From NCBI GenBank assembly GCA_964531455.1, contig CAZHFZ010000001.1, positions 58,253 through 122,252 of the forward strand: a stretch of DNA of 64,000 nucleotides. Direction: 5' to 3'. Position numbers and translations under genes: made by a program. The notes below the pieces were generated by a model. That model did no database searches. It was given only the letters and a program-made list of their open reading frames with translations, and was not told where the DNA came from. How positions within the stretch are numbered: position 1 is the first letter of the stretch; each line of letters starts with the position of its first letter. Shown one piece after another: positions 17,529-27,837 of this stretch. Source of the DNA: Ga0077527 sp964531455 (GTDB taxonomy: Bacteria > Pseudomonadota > Gammaproteobacteria > Burkholderiales > SG8-41).

Positions 17529-18605
17529 TCAGCCGCGCTGCGGCTGGTGATAGGCGCGGCTGCGGGTATGTACGGCTTCAACCAGTGCGCCAACGTGTTC
17601 CGGCGGTGTGAACTGGGAGATGCCATGGCCCAGATTGAAGACGTGACCGGAGCCGTGTCCGAACTGTCGCAGTACTTGGTCGACCTGGGCCGCGATTGTT
17701 GCCGGCGGGCTGAACAGAACATTCGGATCCAGATTGCCCTGCAGCGCAACCTTGTCGCCAACACGGCGTCGTGCGGCACCGATATCAATGGTCCAGTCCA
17801 GGCCCACCGCATTGCTGCCAATCGCGGCAATGTCCTCCAGCCACAGACCACCGCCTTTGGTGAATACAATGCTGGGAATGGTCTGGCCGTCCCACGTGCG
17901 ATGCAAGCCGGCGATGACGCGCCGCAGATACTCCAGCGAGAACTCGTGATACGCCGCATCAGACAGCGCGCCGCCCCAGGTATCGAACACCATGACCGCC
18001 TGGGCACCGGCTTCAATCTGCGCATTGAGATAGGCGATGACCGCGCATGCGTTGATGTCGAGGATGTGGTGCAGCAGATCCGGACGTGCATAGAGCATGG
18101 TCTTGATAGTACGGAAGTCGTCGCTGCCGCCCCCTTCAACCATGTAACAGGCCAGCGTGTATGGACTGCCGGAGAAACCGATCAGCGGCACCTTGCCGTC
18201 GAGCGCGCCGCGGATCTGCTTCACGGCGTCAAGCACATAACCCAGGGTCTCGCGTGGGTCAGGTACTTTCAATGCACGGATCGCAACTTCATCGCGCACA
18301 GGGCGTTCGAACTTCGGGCCTTCGCCTTCGGCGAAATAAAGACCCAAGCCCATGGCATCCGGAACGGTCAGGATGTCCGAGAACAGAATGGCAGCATCCA
18401 GCGGAAACCGCTCCAGCGGCTGCAGCGTGACTTCAGTGGCGAAATCCGGATTTTTCGCGAGCCCGAGGAAACTGCCGGCGCGTTTGCGCGTGGCGTTGTA
18501 CTCCGGCAAGTAACGCCCGGCTTGGCGCATGATCCAGACAGGGGTGTACTCCGTCGGCTGCCGCAGCAGCGCGCGGATGAACGTATCGTTCTTCAGCACT
18601 GCCAT
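17529..18605 (-). CDS. hemE: Uroporphyrinogen decarboxylase
   Basis: HemE removes four carboxyl groups from uroporphyrinogen III to give coproporphyrinogen III in haem synthesis. The 358-residue protein has the N-terminal signature PVWIMRQAGRYLPEY and the segment GFSGSPYTLACYMVEGGGS. Its ATG overlaps the gltD stop by one base (TGATG), so it is translationally coupled to gltD. Confidence 0.97.
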   Translation of the reverse strand: MAVLKNDTFIRALLRQPTEYTPVWIMRQAGRYLPEYNATRKRAGSFLGLAKNPDFATEVTLQPLERFPLDAAILFSDILTVPDAMGLGLYFAEGEGPKFERPVRDEVAIRALKVPDPRETLGYVLDAVKQIRGALDGKVPLIGFSGSPYTLACYMVEGGGSDDFRTIKTMLYARPDLLHHILDINACAVIAYLNAQIEAGAQAVMVFDTWGGALSDAAYHEFSLEYLRRVIAGLHRTWDGQTIPSIVFTKGGGLWLEDIAAIGSNAVGLDWTIDIGAARRRVGDKVALQGNLDPNVLFSPPATIAAQVDQVLRQFGHGSGHVFNLGHGISQFTPPEHVGALVEAVHTRSRAYHQPQRG

Positions 18606-20026
18606 CAGCGCGGCAGCTCGCTGCTTCCCATAAGGAACTCGTCAACAGCACGTGCACACTGGCGGCCCTCGCGGATCGCCCAGACCACCAGCGACTGACC
18701 GCGGCGCATGTCACCAGCTGCAAATACTTTGCCAACGGATGTTTTGTAAGCGTCGGTGTCAGCCTTGACGTTGCCGCGGTTGTCCTTGGCGACACCCAAC
18801 TGCTCAAGCAAGCCACCAGCAACAGGCCCGACAAAGCCCATCGCCAGCAGCACCAGATCGGCCTTCATCGTGAATTCCGAGCCCGGCACTTCCTGCATCT
18901 TGCCGTCTTTCCATTCAACTCGGGCGGCGACCAAAGTATCGACCTTGCCGTTTTTGCCTTCAAAACGTTTGGTGGCTACGGCCCAGTCGCGTTTGCAGCC
19001 TTCTTCGTGCGAGCTCGAAGTGCGCATTTTGATCGGCCAGTACGGCCAGACCATGGGCTTGTTTTCCTGTTCCGGCGGTTGCGGCAGCAGTTCAAACTGG
19101 GTGATGGATGCTGCGCCATGGCGGTTAGAGGTGCCGACGCAGTCGGAACCGGTATCGCCGCCGCCAATGACGATGACGTGCTTGCCGGTGGCCTTCAGTT
19201 GCGCGGCCAGTTTGTCGCCGGCAACCACTTTGTTCTGCTGAGGAAGAAAATCCATCGCAAAATGTACGCCGGACAGTTCACGGCCCGGCACAGGCAGATC
19301 GCGCGGTTGTTCGGCACCACCGGCCATTACGACAGCATCAAATTCATCAACCAGTTTTTGCACCGGAACGGTCGTGCCGACATGCTGACTGACGCGGAAC
19401 TCGACGCCTTCGGCACGCATCTGCTCGACACGGCGGTCGATCAGATGTTTTTCCATTTTGAAATCGGGAATGCCGTAACGCAGCAGGCCACCGATGCGAT
19501 CGGATTTTTCAAACACCACGACATCATGGCCTGCACGCCCCAGCTGCTGCGCGCAGGCCAGGCCTGCGGGGCCCGAGCCGATCACCGCAACGCGTTTGCC
19601 GGTCTTCGCGGCGGCCGGCAGCGGTTTGACCCAGCCCGATTCCCAGCCCTTGTCGATGATAGCGTGTTCGATCGACTTGATGCCGACCGGATCATTGTTG
19701 ATGTTCAGCGTGCAAGCGGCTTCACAGGGCGCCGGACAGATCCGGCCGGTGAACTCGGGGAAGTTATTGGTGGAGTGCAGGGTGTCGAGCGCGCGCACCC
19801 AATCCTGTTTGAATACGAGGTCGTTCCAGTCGGGAATGATGTTATTGACCGGGCAGCCGCTCATGCAAAACGGTGTGCCGCAATCCATGCAGCGCGCGCC
19901 CTGCGTGCCCGCGTCCTTTTCGGTCAGGTGCCCAACGAACTCACGCCAGTGCTTCAGACGTTCCTGTGGTTGTTCCGCAGCCTCGTGCAGTCGCTCGAAC
20001 TCCAGAAATCCCGTGACTTTTCCCAT
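18605..20026 (-). CDS. gltD: Glutamate synthase (NADPH) small subunit
   Basis: GltD takes electrons from NADPH and passes them through FAD and Fe-S clusters to GltB. N-terminal cysteines (CMDCGTPFCMSGCPVNN, then CPAPCEAAC) bind [4Fe-4S] clusters. Two dinucleotide folds follow, with VIGSGPAGLACAQQLG for FAD and VIGGGDTGSDCVG for NADPH. The length is 473 residues. It lies 74 bp downstream of gltB; that gap has a short GCCCG/CGGGC hairpin without a T run. Confidence 0.97.
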   Translation of the reverse strand: MGKVTGFLEFERLHEAAEQPQERLKHWREFVGHLTEKDAGTQGARCMDCGTPFCMSGCPVNNIIPDWNDLVFKQDWVRALDTLHSTNNFPEFTGRICPAPCEAACTLNINNDPVGIKSIEHAIIDKGWESGWVKPLPAAAKTGKRVAVIGSGPAGLACAQQLGRAGHDVVVFEKSDRIGGLLRYGIPDFKMEKHLIDRRVEQMRAEGVEFRVSQHVGTTVPVQKLVDEFDAVVMAGGAEQPRDLPVPGRELSGVHFAMDFLPQQNKVVAGDKLAAQLKATGKHVIVIGGGDTGSDCVGTSNRHGAASITQFELLPQPPEQENKPMVWPYWPIKMRTSSSHEEGCKRDWAVATKRFEGKNGKVDTLVAARVEWKDGKMQEVPGSEFTMKADLVLLAMGFVGPVAGGLLEQLGVAKDNRGNVKADTDAYKTSVGKVFAAGDMRRGQSLVVWAIREGRQCARAVDEFLMGSSELPR

Positions 20027-20100
20027 TGCTTTCTATCCCTGAATCAATATGCCCGAAACGGGCGAATGATCGTTCTTCAATTTCAAAGTCATTGCCCGCG

Positions 20101-23100
20101 TCAGGCAGCGATTTTTTTGCCCTTGGCGGCCAGTTCACCCAGTGCGCGGCGGTATTCATTGGGGAATACCTTCACGAATTTGGTGCGGGCCGAAGCCCAG
20201 TTGTCCACGATGCCTTGTGCGCTGGTGCTGCCGGTCAGGCGGGCATGGTTCTCGATAAAGCGCTTGGCAATCGCTTCATCAGACAGGCCCATATGCCATA
20301 CATCGCGCGGAACTTTGGCATCCTGCTCGGCTTCGGTCAGCAAAGGTTCCAGCTTGACCATCGAAGTGTTGCAGTAAGAAGCAAAACTGCCGTCTTCGTC
20401 GTAAACATAGGCGATGCCGCCGGACATGCCTGCAGCGAAGTTGCGTCCCGTGGGTCCGAGCACGACAACGGTGCCTCCGGTCATGTATTCGCAGCCGTGA
20501 TCGCCTGTGCCCTCGACAACGGTATGCGCACCGGAGTTGCGAACAGCAAATCGTTCGCCGGCGACGCCGCGGAAATAGGCTTCGCCGGCAATTGCGCCGT
20601 AAAGCACCGCGTTACCGGTGATGATGTTGACGCCGGCTTCGCCGCGGAATTTAGGTGAAGGCTGGACGATGATGCGTCCGCCGGACAGGCCTTTGCCGCA
20701 GTAGTCGTTGGTGTCACCAATCAGATTCAAGGTGATGCCGTGGGACAGGAAAGCGCCGAGGCTCTGACCTGCTGAACCGGCAAACTTCACGCGGATCGTA
20801 TCGTCCGGCAGGCCTTCATGGCCGTACCGTTTCGCCACTTCGCCAGAAAGCATGGTTCCTACGGTTCGGTTGATGTTGCGGATCGGCATGTCGATGCTGA
20901 CCTTCTCGCCGCGTTCCAGCGCCGGTTTGGCCAACTCGATCAGGCGGTGATCCAGCGCCTTGTCGAGGCCGTGGTCCTGACCTTCCGTATGGAAACGGGC
21001 AACCTCGGGGCCGATCTTCGGCTGATGGAAAACGCGGCTGAAATCGAGTCCGCGTGCTTTCCAGTGTTCGATGCCCTTGCGGGTATCGAGCAGATCGGCA
21101 CGGCCGATCAGATCATCAAACTTGCGGATGCCGAGTTGTGCCATCAGCTGGCGAATTTCCTCGGCAACGAAGAAGAAATAATTGATGACATGTTCCGGCT
21201 TGCCGGTGAATTTCTGGCGCAGTACCGGATCCTGTGTAGCGACACCGACCGGGCAGGTGTTGAGATGGCATTTGCGCATCATGATGCAGCCCTGGACGAC
21301 CAGCGGCGCGGTGGCAAAGCCGAATTCATCAGCGCCGAGCAGCGCACCAATGACGACGTCGCGACCGGTCTTCAGCTGACCGTCGACCTGCACCGCGATG
21401 CGACTGCGCAGACGGTTGAGTACCAGCGTCTGCTGGGTTTCAGCAAGGCCGAGTTCCCATGGCGTGCCGGCATGTTTGATCGACGACCAGGGGCTCGCAC
21501 CAGTGCCGCCGTCATGACCGGAGATGGTGACGTGATCGGCTTTGGCCTTCGCCACGCCCGCCGCAACGGTGCCAACACCGACTTCAGATACCAGTTTCAC
21601 GCTGATCGACGCTTGCGTGTTGCTGTTTTTCAGGTCATGGATCAGCTGCGCCAGATCTTCGATCGAATAGATGTCGTGATGCGGCGGCGGTGAAATCAGT
21701 TCCACACCCGGCGTCGAGTAACGCAGTTCAGCGATGTACTCGGAGACTTTCTTGCCCGGAAGCTGTCCGCCCTCTCCCGGCTTGGCACCCTGCGCCATCT
21801 TGATCTGGATCTGCTCGGCGCTGGCCAGATATTCGGCGGTCACACCGAAGCGGCCTGAAGCAACCTGTTTGATCTTGGATTTCAGTGAATCGCCGGCCTT
21901 GATTTCGATGTCGCTGATGAAGCGCTCTGCGCCCAGGCGCGACGCCATGGTCTCACCGGCCTTGATCGGTGCAAAGCGCCGACGGTCTTCGCCACCCTCG
22001 CCGGTGTTCGACTTGCCGCCGATACGGTTCATCGCCAATGCCAGCGTTGCATGCGCTTCAGTGGAAATCGATCCCAGCGACATGGCGCCGGTGGAGAAGC
22101 GTTTGACGATTTCCGCAGCCGGCTCGACTTCTTCAATCGATACCGGTTTGCATTGGTCGAAACGGAATTCGAACAGCCCCCGAAATGTCATGTGACGTTT
22201 CGACTGGTCATTGATGATGTCCGCGTATTCGCGATAGGTCGATGCGCTGTTGGCACGGGTCGCATGCTGCAGCTTGGCAATTGCATCCGGCGTCCACATA
22301 TGCTCTTCGCCGCGCACCCGCCAGGCGTATTCGCCACCAGTGTCCAGCGAACCGGCCAGAACCGGGTCGTTGCCGAAGGCGCTGCGATGGGTGCGGATCG
22401 ATTCTTCAGCGACCTCGAAAATGCCGATGCCACCGACGTTGGACGAAGTGCCGGTAAAGTACTTGTCGATCAGCGGTTTTGACAACCCGATCGCTTCGAA
22501 TATTTGTGCGCCGGTGTACGACATGTAAGTGGAGATGCCCATTTTCGACATCACTTTGCGCAAGCCCTTGCCCACGGCCTTGACGAAGTTTTTGATGGCC
22601 TTGTAGCCGTCCACGCCGTTGATCTGGCCGCTGTCGGCAATATGCAGCATGGTTTCCAGCGCCAGATAGGGATGCACGGCTTCTGCGCCATAACCACCCA
22701 GCAGCGCGAAGTGATGCACTTCACGCGCCGAACCGGTTTCGACGACGAGGCCCGCACTCGTACGCAGACCTTTATCGACCAGGTGATGATGAATGGTCGA
22801 AAGGGCCAGCAGCGCCGGAATTGCGACATGGTCGCGATCGATGTGGCGGTCGGAAATGATGATGATCGAGTAACCGGAGCGCACCGCGTCTTCAGCCTGC
22901 GCGGCCAGGCTGGCAAGTCGCGCTTCGATGGCTTCCTTGCCCCAGGCTGCGGGATAGGTAATGTCTAGTTCGAAGGACTTGAATTTTCCGTCGGTATAAC
23001 GCTCGATGTTGCGGATCTTTTCCATCTCGTAGAAGTCGAGCACTGGCTGGCTGACTTCGAGGCGAATCGGCGGATTGGTCTCGTCGATGCCGAGCAGGTT

Positions 23101-24756
23101 GGGTTTCGGCCCAATGAACGAAACCAGTGAGGTGACGAGTTCTTCGCGGATCGGATCAATCGGCGGGTTGGTCACCTGCGCGAACAACTGTTTGAAATAC
23201 TGGTACAGGTTCTTGTTCTTGGCCGAGAGCACGGCCAGCGGCGAATCGTTTCCCATGGAGCCGATGGGCTCTTCACCGTTGCCAGCCATTGGTGCAAGGA
23301 TGAACTTGAGGTCTTCCTGGGTGTAGCCGAAGGCCTGCTGGCGATCCAGCAACGGTACGGCGCTGCGCTCCGGTTGCGCATTCTGGCTTTCGACATCATC
23401 CAGCTTGACGCGGATGCGTTCAATCCATTCAACGTAAGGTTTGGCTGAAGCCAGCGATTCCTTCAGCTCCTTGTCGTCGATGATGCGACCTTTTTCCAGG
23501 TCAACAAGGAACATCTTGCCAGGCTGCAAGCGCCATTTCTTGACGATTTTTTCTTCGGGAATTTGCAGGCAGCCGGACTCCGAACCCATGATGACCAGAT
23601 CATCGTCGGTAACGATGTAGCGCGCGGGACGCAGGCCGTTGCGATCAAGGGTCGCGCCGATCTGGCGGCCGTCACTGAATGCGATTGCCGCGGGGCCGTC
23701 CCAAGGCTCCATCATTGCCGCGTGGTATTCATAGAAAGCGCGACGGTTCGCATCCATCAGGGTGTGGCCTTCCCACGCTTCGGGGATCATCATCATTACC
23801 GCATGGGCGATCGAATAGCCACCCATCACCAGCAGTTCGAGCGAGTTGTCGAATGATGCCGAGTCTGACTGACCCGGATAGATCAGCGGCCACAACTTGT
23901 CGAGATCCTTGCCGAGGATCGGGCTGGAAATCGCACCCTGTCGCGCGCGTACCCAGTTGACGTTGCCGCGCACGGTGTTGATCTCGCCGTTATGAGCGAT
24001 CATGCGGAACGGATGGGCAAGATCCCAGGTCGGGAAGGTATTGGTCGAGAAACGCTGGTGCACCAGCGCCAGCGCCGACACCACGCGCGGATCCTGCAGA
24101 TCCTTGTAATAGGTGCCAACCTGCGAAGGCAGCAGCATGCCTTTGTAAACGATGGTGCGCGCCGACATAGACGGTACGAAAAATTCGGTGCTGTGTGCAA
24201 GGTGCAGCGCGCGAATCGCGTGACCGGCGCTTTTGCGGATCACATAAAGTTTGCGCTCCAGCGCATCGGTGACGCGGATAGCGGAACTGCGGCCGATGAA
24301 CACCTGACGGATGACCGGCTCCACCTTCTTGACGGATTCACCGAGATCTTCACTGTCCAACGGAACATCGCGCCAGCCGAGCAGCACCTGGCCTTCATCC
24401 TTGATGGCGCGTTCAATTTCATATTCGCAGGCGAGGCGCGATGCCGGTTCGCGCGGCAGGAAGATCATGCCGATGCCGTATTCACCCGCCGGCGGAAGCT
24501 TGACGCCCTGTTTTTCCATTTCCTCGCGGAAAAACTCGTCGGGAATCTGGATCAGGATGCCGGCGCCGTCAGAGGCTTTTGGGTCTGCGCCGACCGCCCC
24601 GCGGTGGGTCAGGTTGCAGAGGATGGTTAACCCCTGTTCGATGATGTCGTGGCTTTTTTTGCCTTTGATATGGGCAATAAAACCGACGCCGCACGCATCA
24701 TGTTCGTGCGCGCCATCGTAAAGACCTTGGGGTTCCGGCAGATTCGGGTGTGACAT
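20101..24756 (-). CDS. gltB: Glutamate synthase (NADPH) large subunit
   Basis: GltB makes two glutamates from glutamine and 2-oxoglutarate. The ATG at 24756 gives MSHPNLPEPQGLYD; Cys22 (ACGVGFIAHIKG) becomes the N-terminal nucleophile after removal of a 21-residue propeptide. The central and FMN-barrel domains follow, with the [3Fe-4S] cysteines in CIMMRKCHLNTCPVG and a C-terminal GXGXG beta-helix. At 1551 residues it is full length. Upstream in-frame starts (to 24822) add a non-conserved leader and are not used. Confidence 0.97.
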   Translation of the reverse strand: MSHPNLPEPQGLYDGAHEHDACGVGFIAHIKGKKSHDIIEQGLTILCNLTHRGAVGADPKASDGAGILIQIPDEFFREEMEKQGVKLPPAGEYGIGMIFLPREPASRLACEYEIERAIKDEGQVLLGWRDVPLDSEDLGESVKKVEPVIRQVFIGRSSAIRVTDALERKLYVIRKSAGHAIRALHLAHSTEFFVPSMSARTIVYKGMLLPSQVGTYYKDLQDPRVVSALALVHQRFSTNTFPTWDLAHPFRMIAHNGEINTVRGNVNWVRARQGAISSPILGKDLDKLWPLIYPGQSDSASFDNSLELLVMGGYSIAHAVMMMIPEAWEGHTLMDANRRAFYEYHAAMMEPWDGPAAIAFSDGRQIGATLDRNGLRPARYIVTDDDLVIMGSESGCLQIPEEKIVKKWRLQPGKMFLVDLEKGRIIDDKELKESLASAKPYVEWIERIRVKLDDVESQNAQPERSAVPLLDRQQAFGYTQEDLKFILAPMAGNGEEPIGSMGNDSPLAVLSAKNKNLYQYFKQLFAQVTNPPIDPIREELVTSLVSFIGPKPNLLGIDETNPPIRLEVSQPVLDFYEMEKIRNIERYTDGKFKSFELDITYPAAWGKEAIEARLASLAAQAEDAVRSGYSIIIISDRHIDRDHVAIPALLALSTIHHHLVDKGLRTSAGLVVETGSAREVHHFALLGGYGAEAVHPYLALETMLHIADSGQINGVDGYKAIKNFVKAVGKGLRKVMSKMGISTYMSYTGAQIFEAIGLSKPLIDKYFTGTSSNVGGIGIFEVAEESIRTHRSAFGNDPVLAGSLDTGGEYAWRVRGEEHMWTPDAIAKLQHATRANSASTYREYADIINDQSKRHMTFRGLFEFRFDQCKPVSIEEVEPAAEIVKRFSTGAMSLGSISTEAHATLALAMNRIGGKSNTGEGGEDRRRFAPIKAGETMASRLGAERFISDIEIKAGDSLKSKIKQVASGRFGVTAEYLASAEQIQIKMAQGAKPGEGGQLPGKKVSEYIAELRYSTPGVELISPPPHHDIYSIEDLAQLIHDLKNSNTQASISVKLVSEVGVGTVAAGVAKAKADHVTISGHDGGTGASPWSSIKHAGTPWELGLAETQQTLVLNRLRSRIAVQVDGQLKTGRDVVIGALLGADEFGFATAPLVVQGCIMMRKCHLNTCPVGVATQDPVLRQKFTGKPEHVINYFFFVAEEIRQLMAQLGIRKFDDLIGRADLLDTRKGIEHWKARGLDFSRVFHQPKIGPEVARFHTEGQDHGLDKALDHRLIELAKPALERGEKVSIDMPIRNINRTVGTMLSGEVAKRYGHEGLPDDTIRVKFAGSAGQSLGAFLSHGITLNLIGDTNDYCGKGLSGGRIIVQPSPKFRGEAGVNIITGNAVLYGAIAGEAYFRGVAGERFAVRNSGAHTVVEGTGDHGCEYMTGGTVVVLGPTGRNFAAGMSGGIAYVYDEDGSFASYCNTSMVKLEPLLTEAEQDAKVPRDVWHMGLSDEAIAKRFIENHARLTGSTSAQGIVDNWASARTKFVKVFPNEYRRALGELAAKGKKIAA

Positions 24757-24924
24757 CGTGAGCCTCGTCAAAAACATCTTGAAAATCAACAGCTTGCAAC
24801 GATGTATGTTGCGCCGCGACAAGCCGGGATAATCAAAACGCGAAAAACGGAGTGAAACCCGGTAAGTCTACCGCTATCAAGGGGTTAGCTCAACCGGTTG
24901 CGCTCTTGGGACCGCGAGAAAATC

Positions 24925-26049
24925 TCAGCTGACGTCGATGGAAAACAGACGTCGATGTTCGACGATGGCGTAGCGGTCGGTCATGCCGGCGATGTAGTCC
25001 GCGATAGCTCTGGGGGTATCAGCTTCAGCACGGGTCTGAAATTCCGGCGGTAGCAGACCGGGTTCTGCGAGAAAAGCTTCAAACAGCTCGGAAATGATCC
25101 GGCGGGCTTTGCTGCTCATTCGCGAGACCCGGTAGTGCCGGTACAAATTGGCATGCAGGAATCGCTTCAATTCGGTCTGTTCCTTCTGTATGCGGTCCGA
25201 AAAACGGATCATCGGCGGCGCACGTCGGACATCATCCACCGATACCGGAGCATATTCCTTGATGCAGGCTGCGCTTTGCCGGATCAGGTCGGTGACCAGA
25301 GTGTCGATCATCCGCCTGACTGTTTCGTGAACAAGGCGCCGACCTTCGATTTTCGGAAAAGCCTTTAATGCCGCAGCCATATGACGGCGAAAGATAACAA
25401 CAGTTGCAAGTTGATCCATGTCCAGCAGCCCCGAGCGCAGTCCGTCATCAACATCGTGGTTGTTATAGGCGATTTCGTCCGCAAGATTGGCAATTTGCGC
25501 CTCAAGACCGGGACGCTGCTTGCGAATGAATCGCTCGCCGATATCACCGAGGGTGCGAGCGTTCTTCAACGAGCAATGTTTGAGTATGCCTTCCCGGGTT
25601 TCAAACGTCAGGTTAAGGCCATCAAACGCGCCGTAACGTTGCTCCAACAAATCCACCACCCGCAGCGACTGCAGGTTGTGTTCGAATCCGCCATAAGGTT
25701 TCATGCAGGCATTCAGCGCGTCCTGCCCGGCGTGACCGAAAGGCGTATGACCGAGGTCGTGAGCCAGTGTAATCGCCTCGGTCAGGTCTTCGTTGAGGGA
25801 CAGGTGCCGGGCGACCGACCTTCCGATTTGCGCAACCTCAAGGCTGTGGGTAAGGCGGGTGCGGAATAGGTCGCCTTCGTGATTTACAAAAACCTGGGTT
25901 TTGTATTCGAGGCGGCGGAATCCGGTCGAGTGAATAATGCGATCGCGGTCACGTTGATATTCGCTGCGCCCCCGCGGGGGCGCTTCAGTGAAACGCCGTC
26001 CACGCGAAGCGTCTGGTCTGGCGGCATAACTGGCGAGTTCAGGCTGCAT
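24925..26049 (-). CDS. dgt: dGTPase-like HD-domain deoxynucleotide triphosphohydrolase
   Basis: This 374-residue protein belongs to the dGTPase-like HD family, which cleaves dNTPs to deoxynucleoside and tripolyphosphate. The metal ligands are visible as His68 (RLTHSLEVAQIGR), His97-Asp98 (LAHDLGHTPFGHAG) and a later Asp (ADEIAYNNHDVDDG). The ATG at 26049 has a good ribosome-binding site (GGAGAGGG) and overlaps the aroB end by 11 bp. Longer in-frame starts up to 26121 lie inside aroB. Substrate preference cannot be read from the sequence. Confidence 0.9.
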   Translation of the reverse strand: MQPELASYAARPDASRGRRFTEAPPRGRSEYQRDRDRIIHSTGFRRLEYKTQVFVNHEGDLFRTRLTHSLEVAQIGRSVARHLSLNEDLTEAITLAHDLGHTPFGHAGQDALNACMKPYGGFEHNLQSLRVVDLLEQRYGAFDGLNLTFETREGILKHCSLKNARTLGDIGERFIRKQRPGLEAQIANLADEIAYNNHDVDDGLRSGLLDMDQLATVVIFRRHMAAALKAFPKIEGRRLVHETVRRMIDTLVTDLIRQSAACIKEYAPVSVDDVRRAPPMIRFSDRIQKEQTELKRFLHANLYRHYRVSRMSSKARRIISELFEAFLAEPGLLPPEFQTRAEADTPRAIADYIAGMTDRYAIVEHRRLFSIDVS

Positions 26050-27139
26050 CAACACCCTCTCCATCAAGAACAGCGGCCAGTATGTCGCCGGAAACCTCAG
26101 CGCTGAGAAATGCCGCACCAATTTTTTTCAGCAGTACATACCGGATTCTTCCGCTTTCGACTTTTTTGTCGTGTCCCATCAGTTCAAGATAACGCGCAGC
26201 GCCGAGCCGCGGCCCCAGAACTGGCAATCCAGCCCGCTCCAGCAGGTTGATCATGCGGGAGACACAGGAATCGTCAATCAAGCCCATGCGTCGCGATACA
26301 CGAGCAGCAATGACCATACCTGCGGCAACCGCCTCGCCATGCAGCCATTTTCCGTAGCTCAGTCCGGACTCAATGGCATGTCCGAATGTATGACCGAAAT
26401 TGAGCAGGGCTCTGTCACCTTCCTCGCGTTCATCCATTGCAACCACCGTTGCCTTGTTCTGGCAGGAAACATGGATTGCGTAAGAAAGAGCTGCAGGGTC
26501 GCGGGCAACAAGCTTGTCCATATTGGACTCCAGCCACTCAAAAAAAGTAGCGTCGCCGATCAAGCCGTATTTGATGACTTCAGCGAGACCTGCGGCAAGC
26601 TCGCGTTTTGGAAGTGTATTGAGCGTATCGGTATCAGCTATGACCGCGCGCGGCTGATAGAACGCGCCGATCATGTTTTTTCCAAGCGGATGATTGATTG
26701 CGGTCTTGCCGCCTACAGAGGAATCCACTTGCGCCAGCAGCGTCGTCGGGATCTGGATGAACGGGGCCCCACGTTGAAACACCGCTGCAGCAAAACCGAC
26801 AAGATCCCCGATCACACCACCACCTAGTGCGATCAGCGTGGTTTTGCGTTCCGCGCGTCGAGTCAGCAAGGCATCAAAAACCTGGTTCAGGGTCTGCCAA
26901 TTCTTTTGCGCTTCACCATCGGGCAGCACAATCGTGTCAATGTTGATTTGACGGGCGGTCAGGGCTGATTTGAGCTTTTCGAGATAAAGCGGGCCGACAA
27001 CGGTGTTTGTAATGATGACCGCTTTGGGTTGCGCAAGGTGATCGGTGATCAGATCTGCTTGTTCAAGTAATCCGGGTCCGATATGGATCGGATAACTGCG
27101 CTTTGCAAGATCAACAGTCAGGGTCTTTAGGGTATTCAT
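26039..27139 (-). CDS. aroB: 3-dehydroquinate synthase
   Basis: AroB closes DAHP to 3-dehydroquinate in the shikimate pathway, using NAD and a divalent metal. The 366-residue protein has GGGVIGDLVGFAAAVFQRG, the SVGGKTAINHPLGKNMIGAF segment and the metal-binding HGEAVAAGM and GHTFGHAIE motifs. It begins 1 bp after aroK ends, so the two consecutive-pathway genes are co-translated. Confidence 0.97.
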   Translation of the reverse strand: MNTLKTLTVDLAKRSYPIHIGPGLLEQADLITDHLAQPKAVIITNTVVGPLYLEKLKSALTARQINIDTIVLPDGEAQKNWQTLNQVFDALLTRRAERKTTLIALGGGVIGDLVGFAAAVFQRGAPFIQIPTTLLAQVDSSVGGKTAINHPLGKNMIGAFYQPRAVIADTDTLNTLPKRELAAGLAEVIKYGLIGDATFFEWLESNMDKLVARDPAALSYAIHVSCQNKATVVAMDEREEGDRALLNFGHTFGHAIESGLSYGKWLHGEAVAAGMVIAARVSRRMGLIDDSCVSRMINLLERAGLPVLGPRLGAARYLELMGHDKKVESGRIRYVLLKKIGAAFLSAEVSGDILAAVLDGEGVDAA

Positions 27140-27140
27140 G

Positions 27141-27731
27141 TCAGACTGTATTTTCGTCTTTGGGATGATCGAGGGGCGTATCGAATTCAGCCAGCAGTTG
27201 CTGGATACGCGATGTCAGGAGAGCCACGCTCTGCGATCCCGTATCCACAATGAGGTCAGCGACCTCGCGATACAAGGGATCGCGCTGTTCGTGCAGCGCG
27301 CGCAACCTGCCAAGAGGGTCTGCAGTCTGCAGCAACGGGCGATTACGGTCGCGACGAGTGCGGCGCCACAGATCTTCCGGCGAGGCACGCAGATAAATGA
27401 CCCGTCCTCGGCTCTTCAGTAGTAATCGATTGGCCAGGGAAATGACTGCCCCGCCGCCGGTTGCGAGCACGATCCCGTTCATCGCCGTCAGTTGGTCGAT
27501 CATTTTTTCTTCGCGCGCCCGAAATCCGGGTTCACCTTCGATTTCAAAAATGACAGGAATCTTGACCCCGGTGATTTTCTCAACTTCGGCGTCAGCATCA
27601 AGAAACCCCTTGTTCATTCGACGGGCCAGCATGCGGCCGACAGAAGTTTTGCCCGCGCCCATCAGGCCCACGAGGAAAATATTGCCGTTGTCGGTGCAGG
27701 ATTCACCGGTATTTTGTTCACTGGACTGCAT
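27141..27731 (-). CDS. aroK: Shikimate kinase
   Basis: AroK phosphorylates shikimate. The P-loop is GLMGAGKTSVG, the shikimate-binding DADAEVEK and GFRAREEKM segments are present, and the Gly-rich GGGAV strand follows. The 196-residue form has a short polar N-terminal extension before the P-loop. It lies after the pilQ terminator and probably has its own promoter. Confidence 0.95.
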   Translation of the reverse strand: MQSSEQNTGESCTDNGNIFLVGLMGAGKTSVGRMLARRMNKGFLDADAEVEKITGVKIPVIFEIEGEPGFRAREEKMIDQLTAMNGIVLATGGGAVISLANRLLLKSRGRVIYLRASPEDLWRRTRRDRNRPLLQTADPLGRLRALHEQRDPLYREVADLIVDTGSQSVALLTSRIQQLLAEFDTPLDHPKDENTV

Positions 27732-27780
27732 GAGGCGATTTTATCCGAAGCTATGCATGCTCCGGCCCGTAAGAACCAAT

Positions 27781-27812
27781 AAAAAAGGGCGGCGCATTGC
27801 GCCGCCCTTTTA
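27781..27812 (-). terminator. rho-independent terminator after pilQ
   Basis: A perfect 9-bp stem GGGCGGCGC / GCGCCGCCC (27787-27795 with 27799-27807) has a 3-nt loop. On the minus strand it is followed by six U, and the flanking A/T runs extend the stem. It separates the pil operon from aroK-aroB-dgt. Confidence 0.88.
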
Positions 27813-27837
27813 TCCGGAAGCGGATACCCGTAAGGAA

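Noticed and set aside
24880..24915. tRNA-like stretch (GGGGTTAGCTCA...) upstream of gltB
   Set aside because: It resembles a D-arm by eye, but the D-stem does not pair and no anticodon or T-arm follows.
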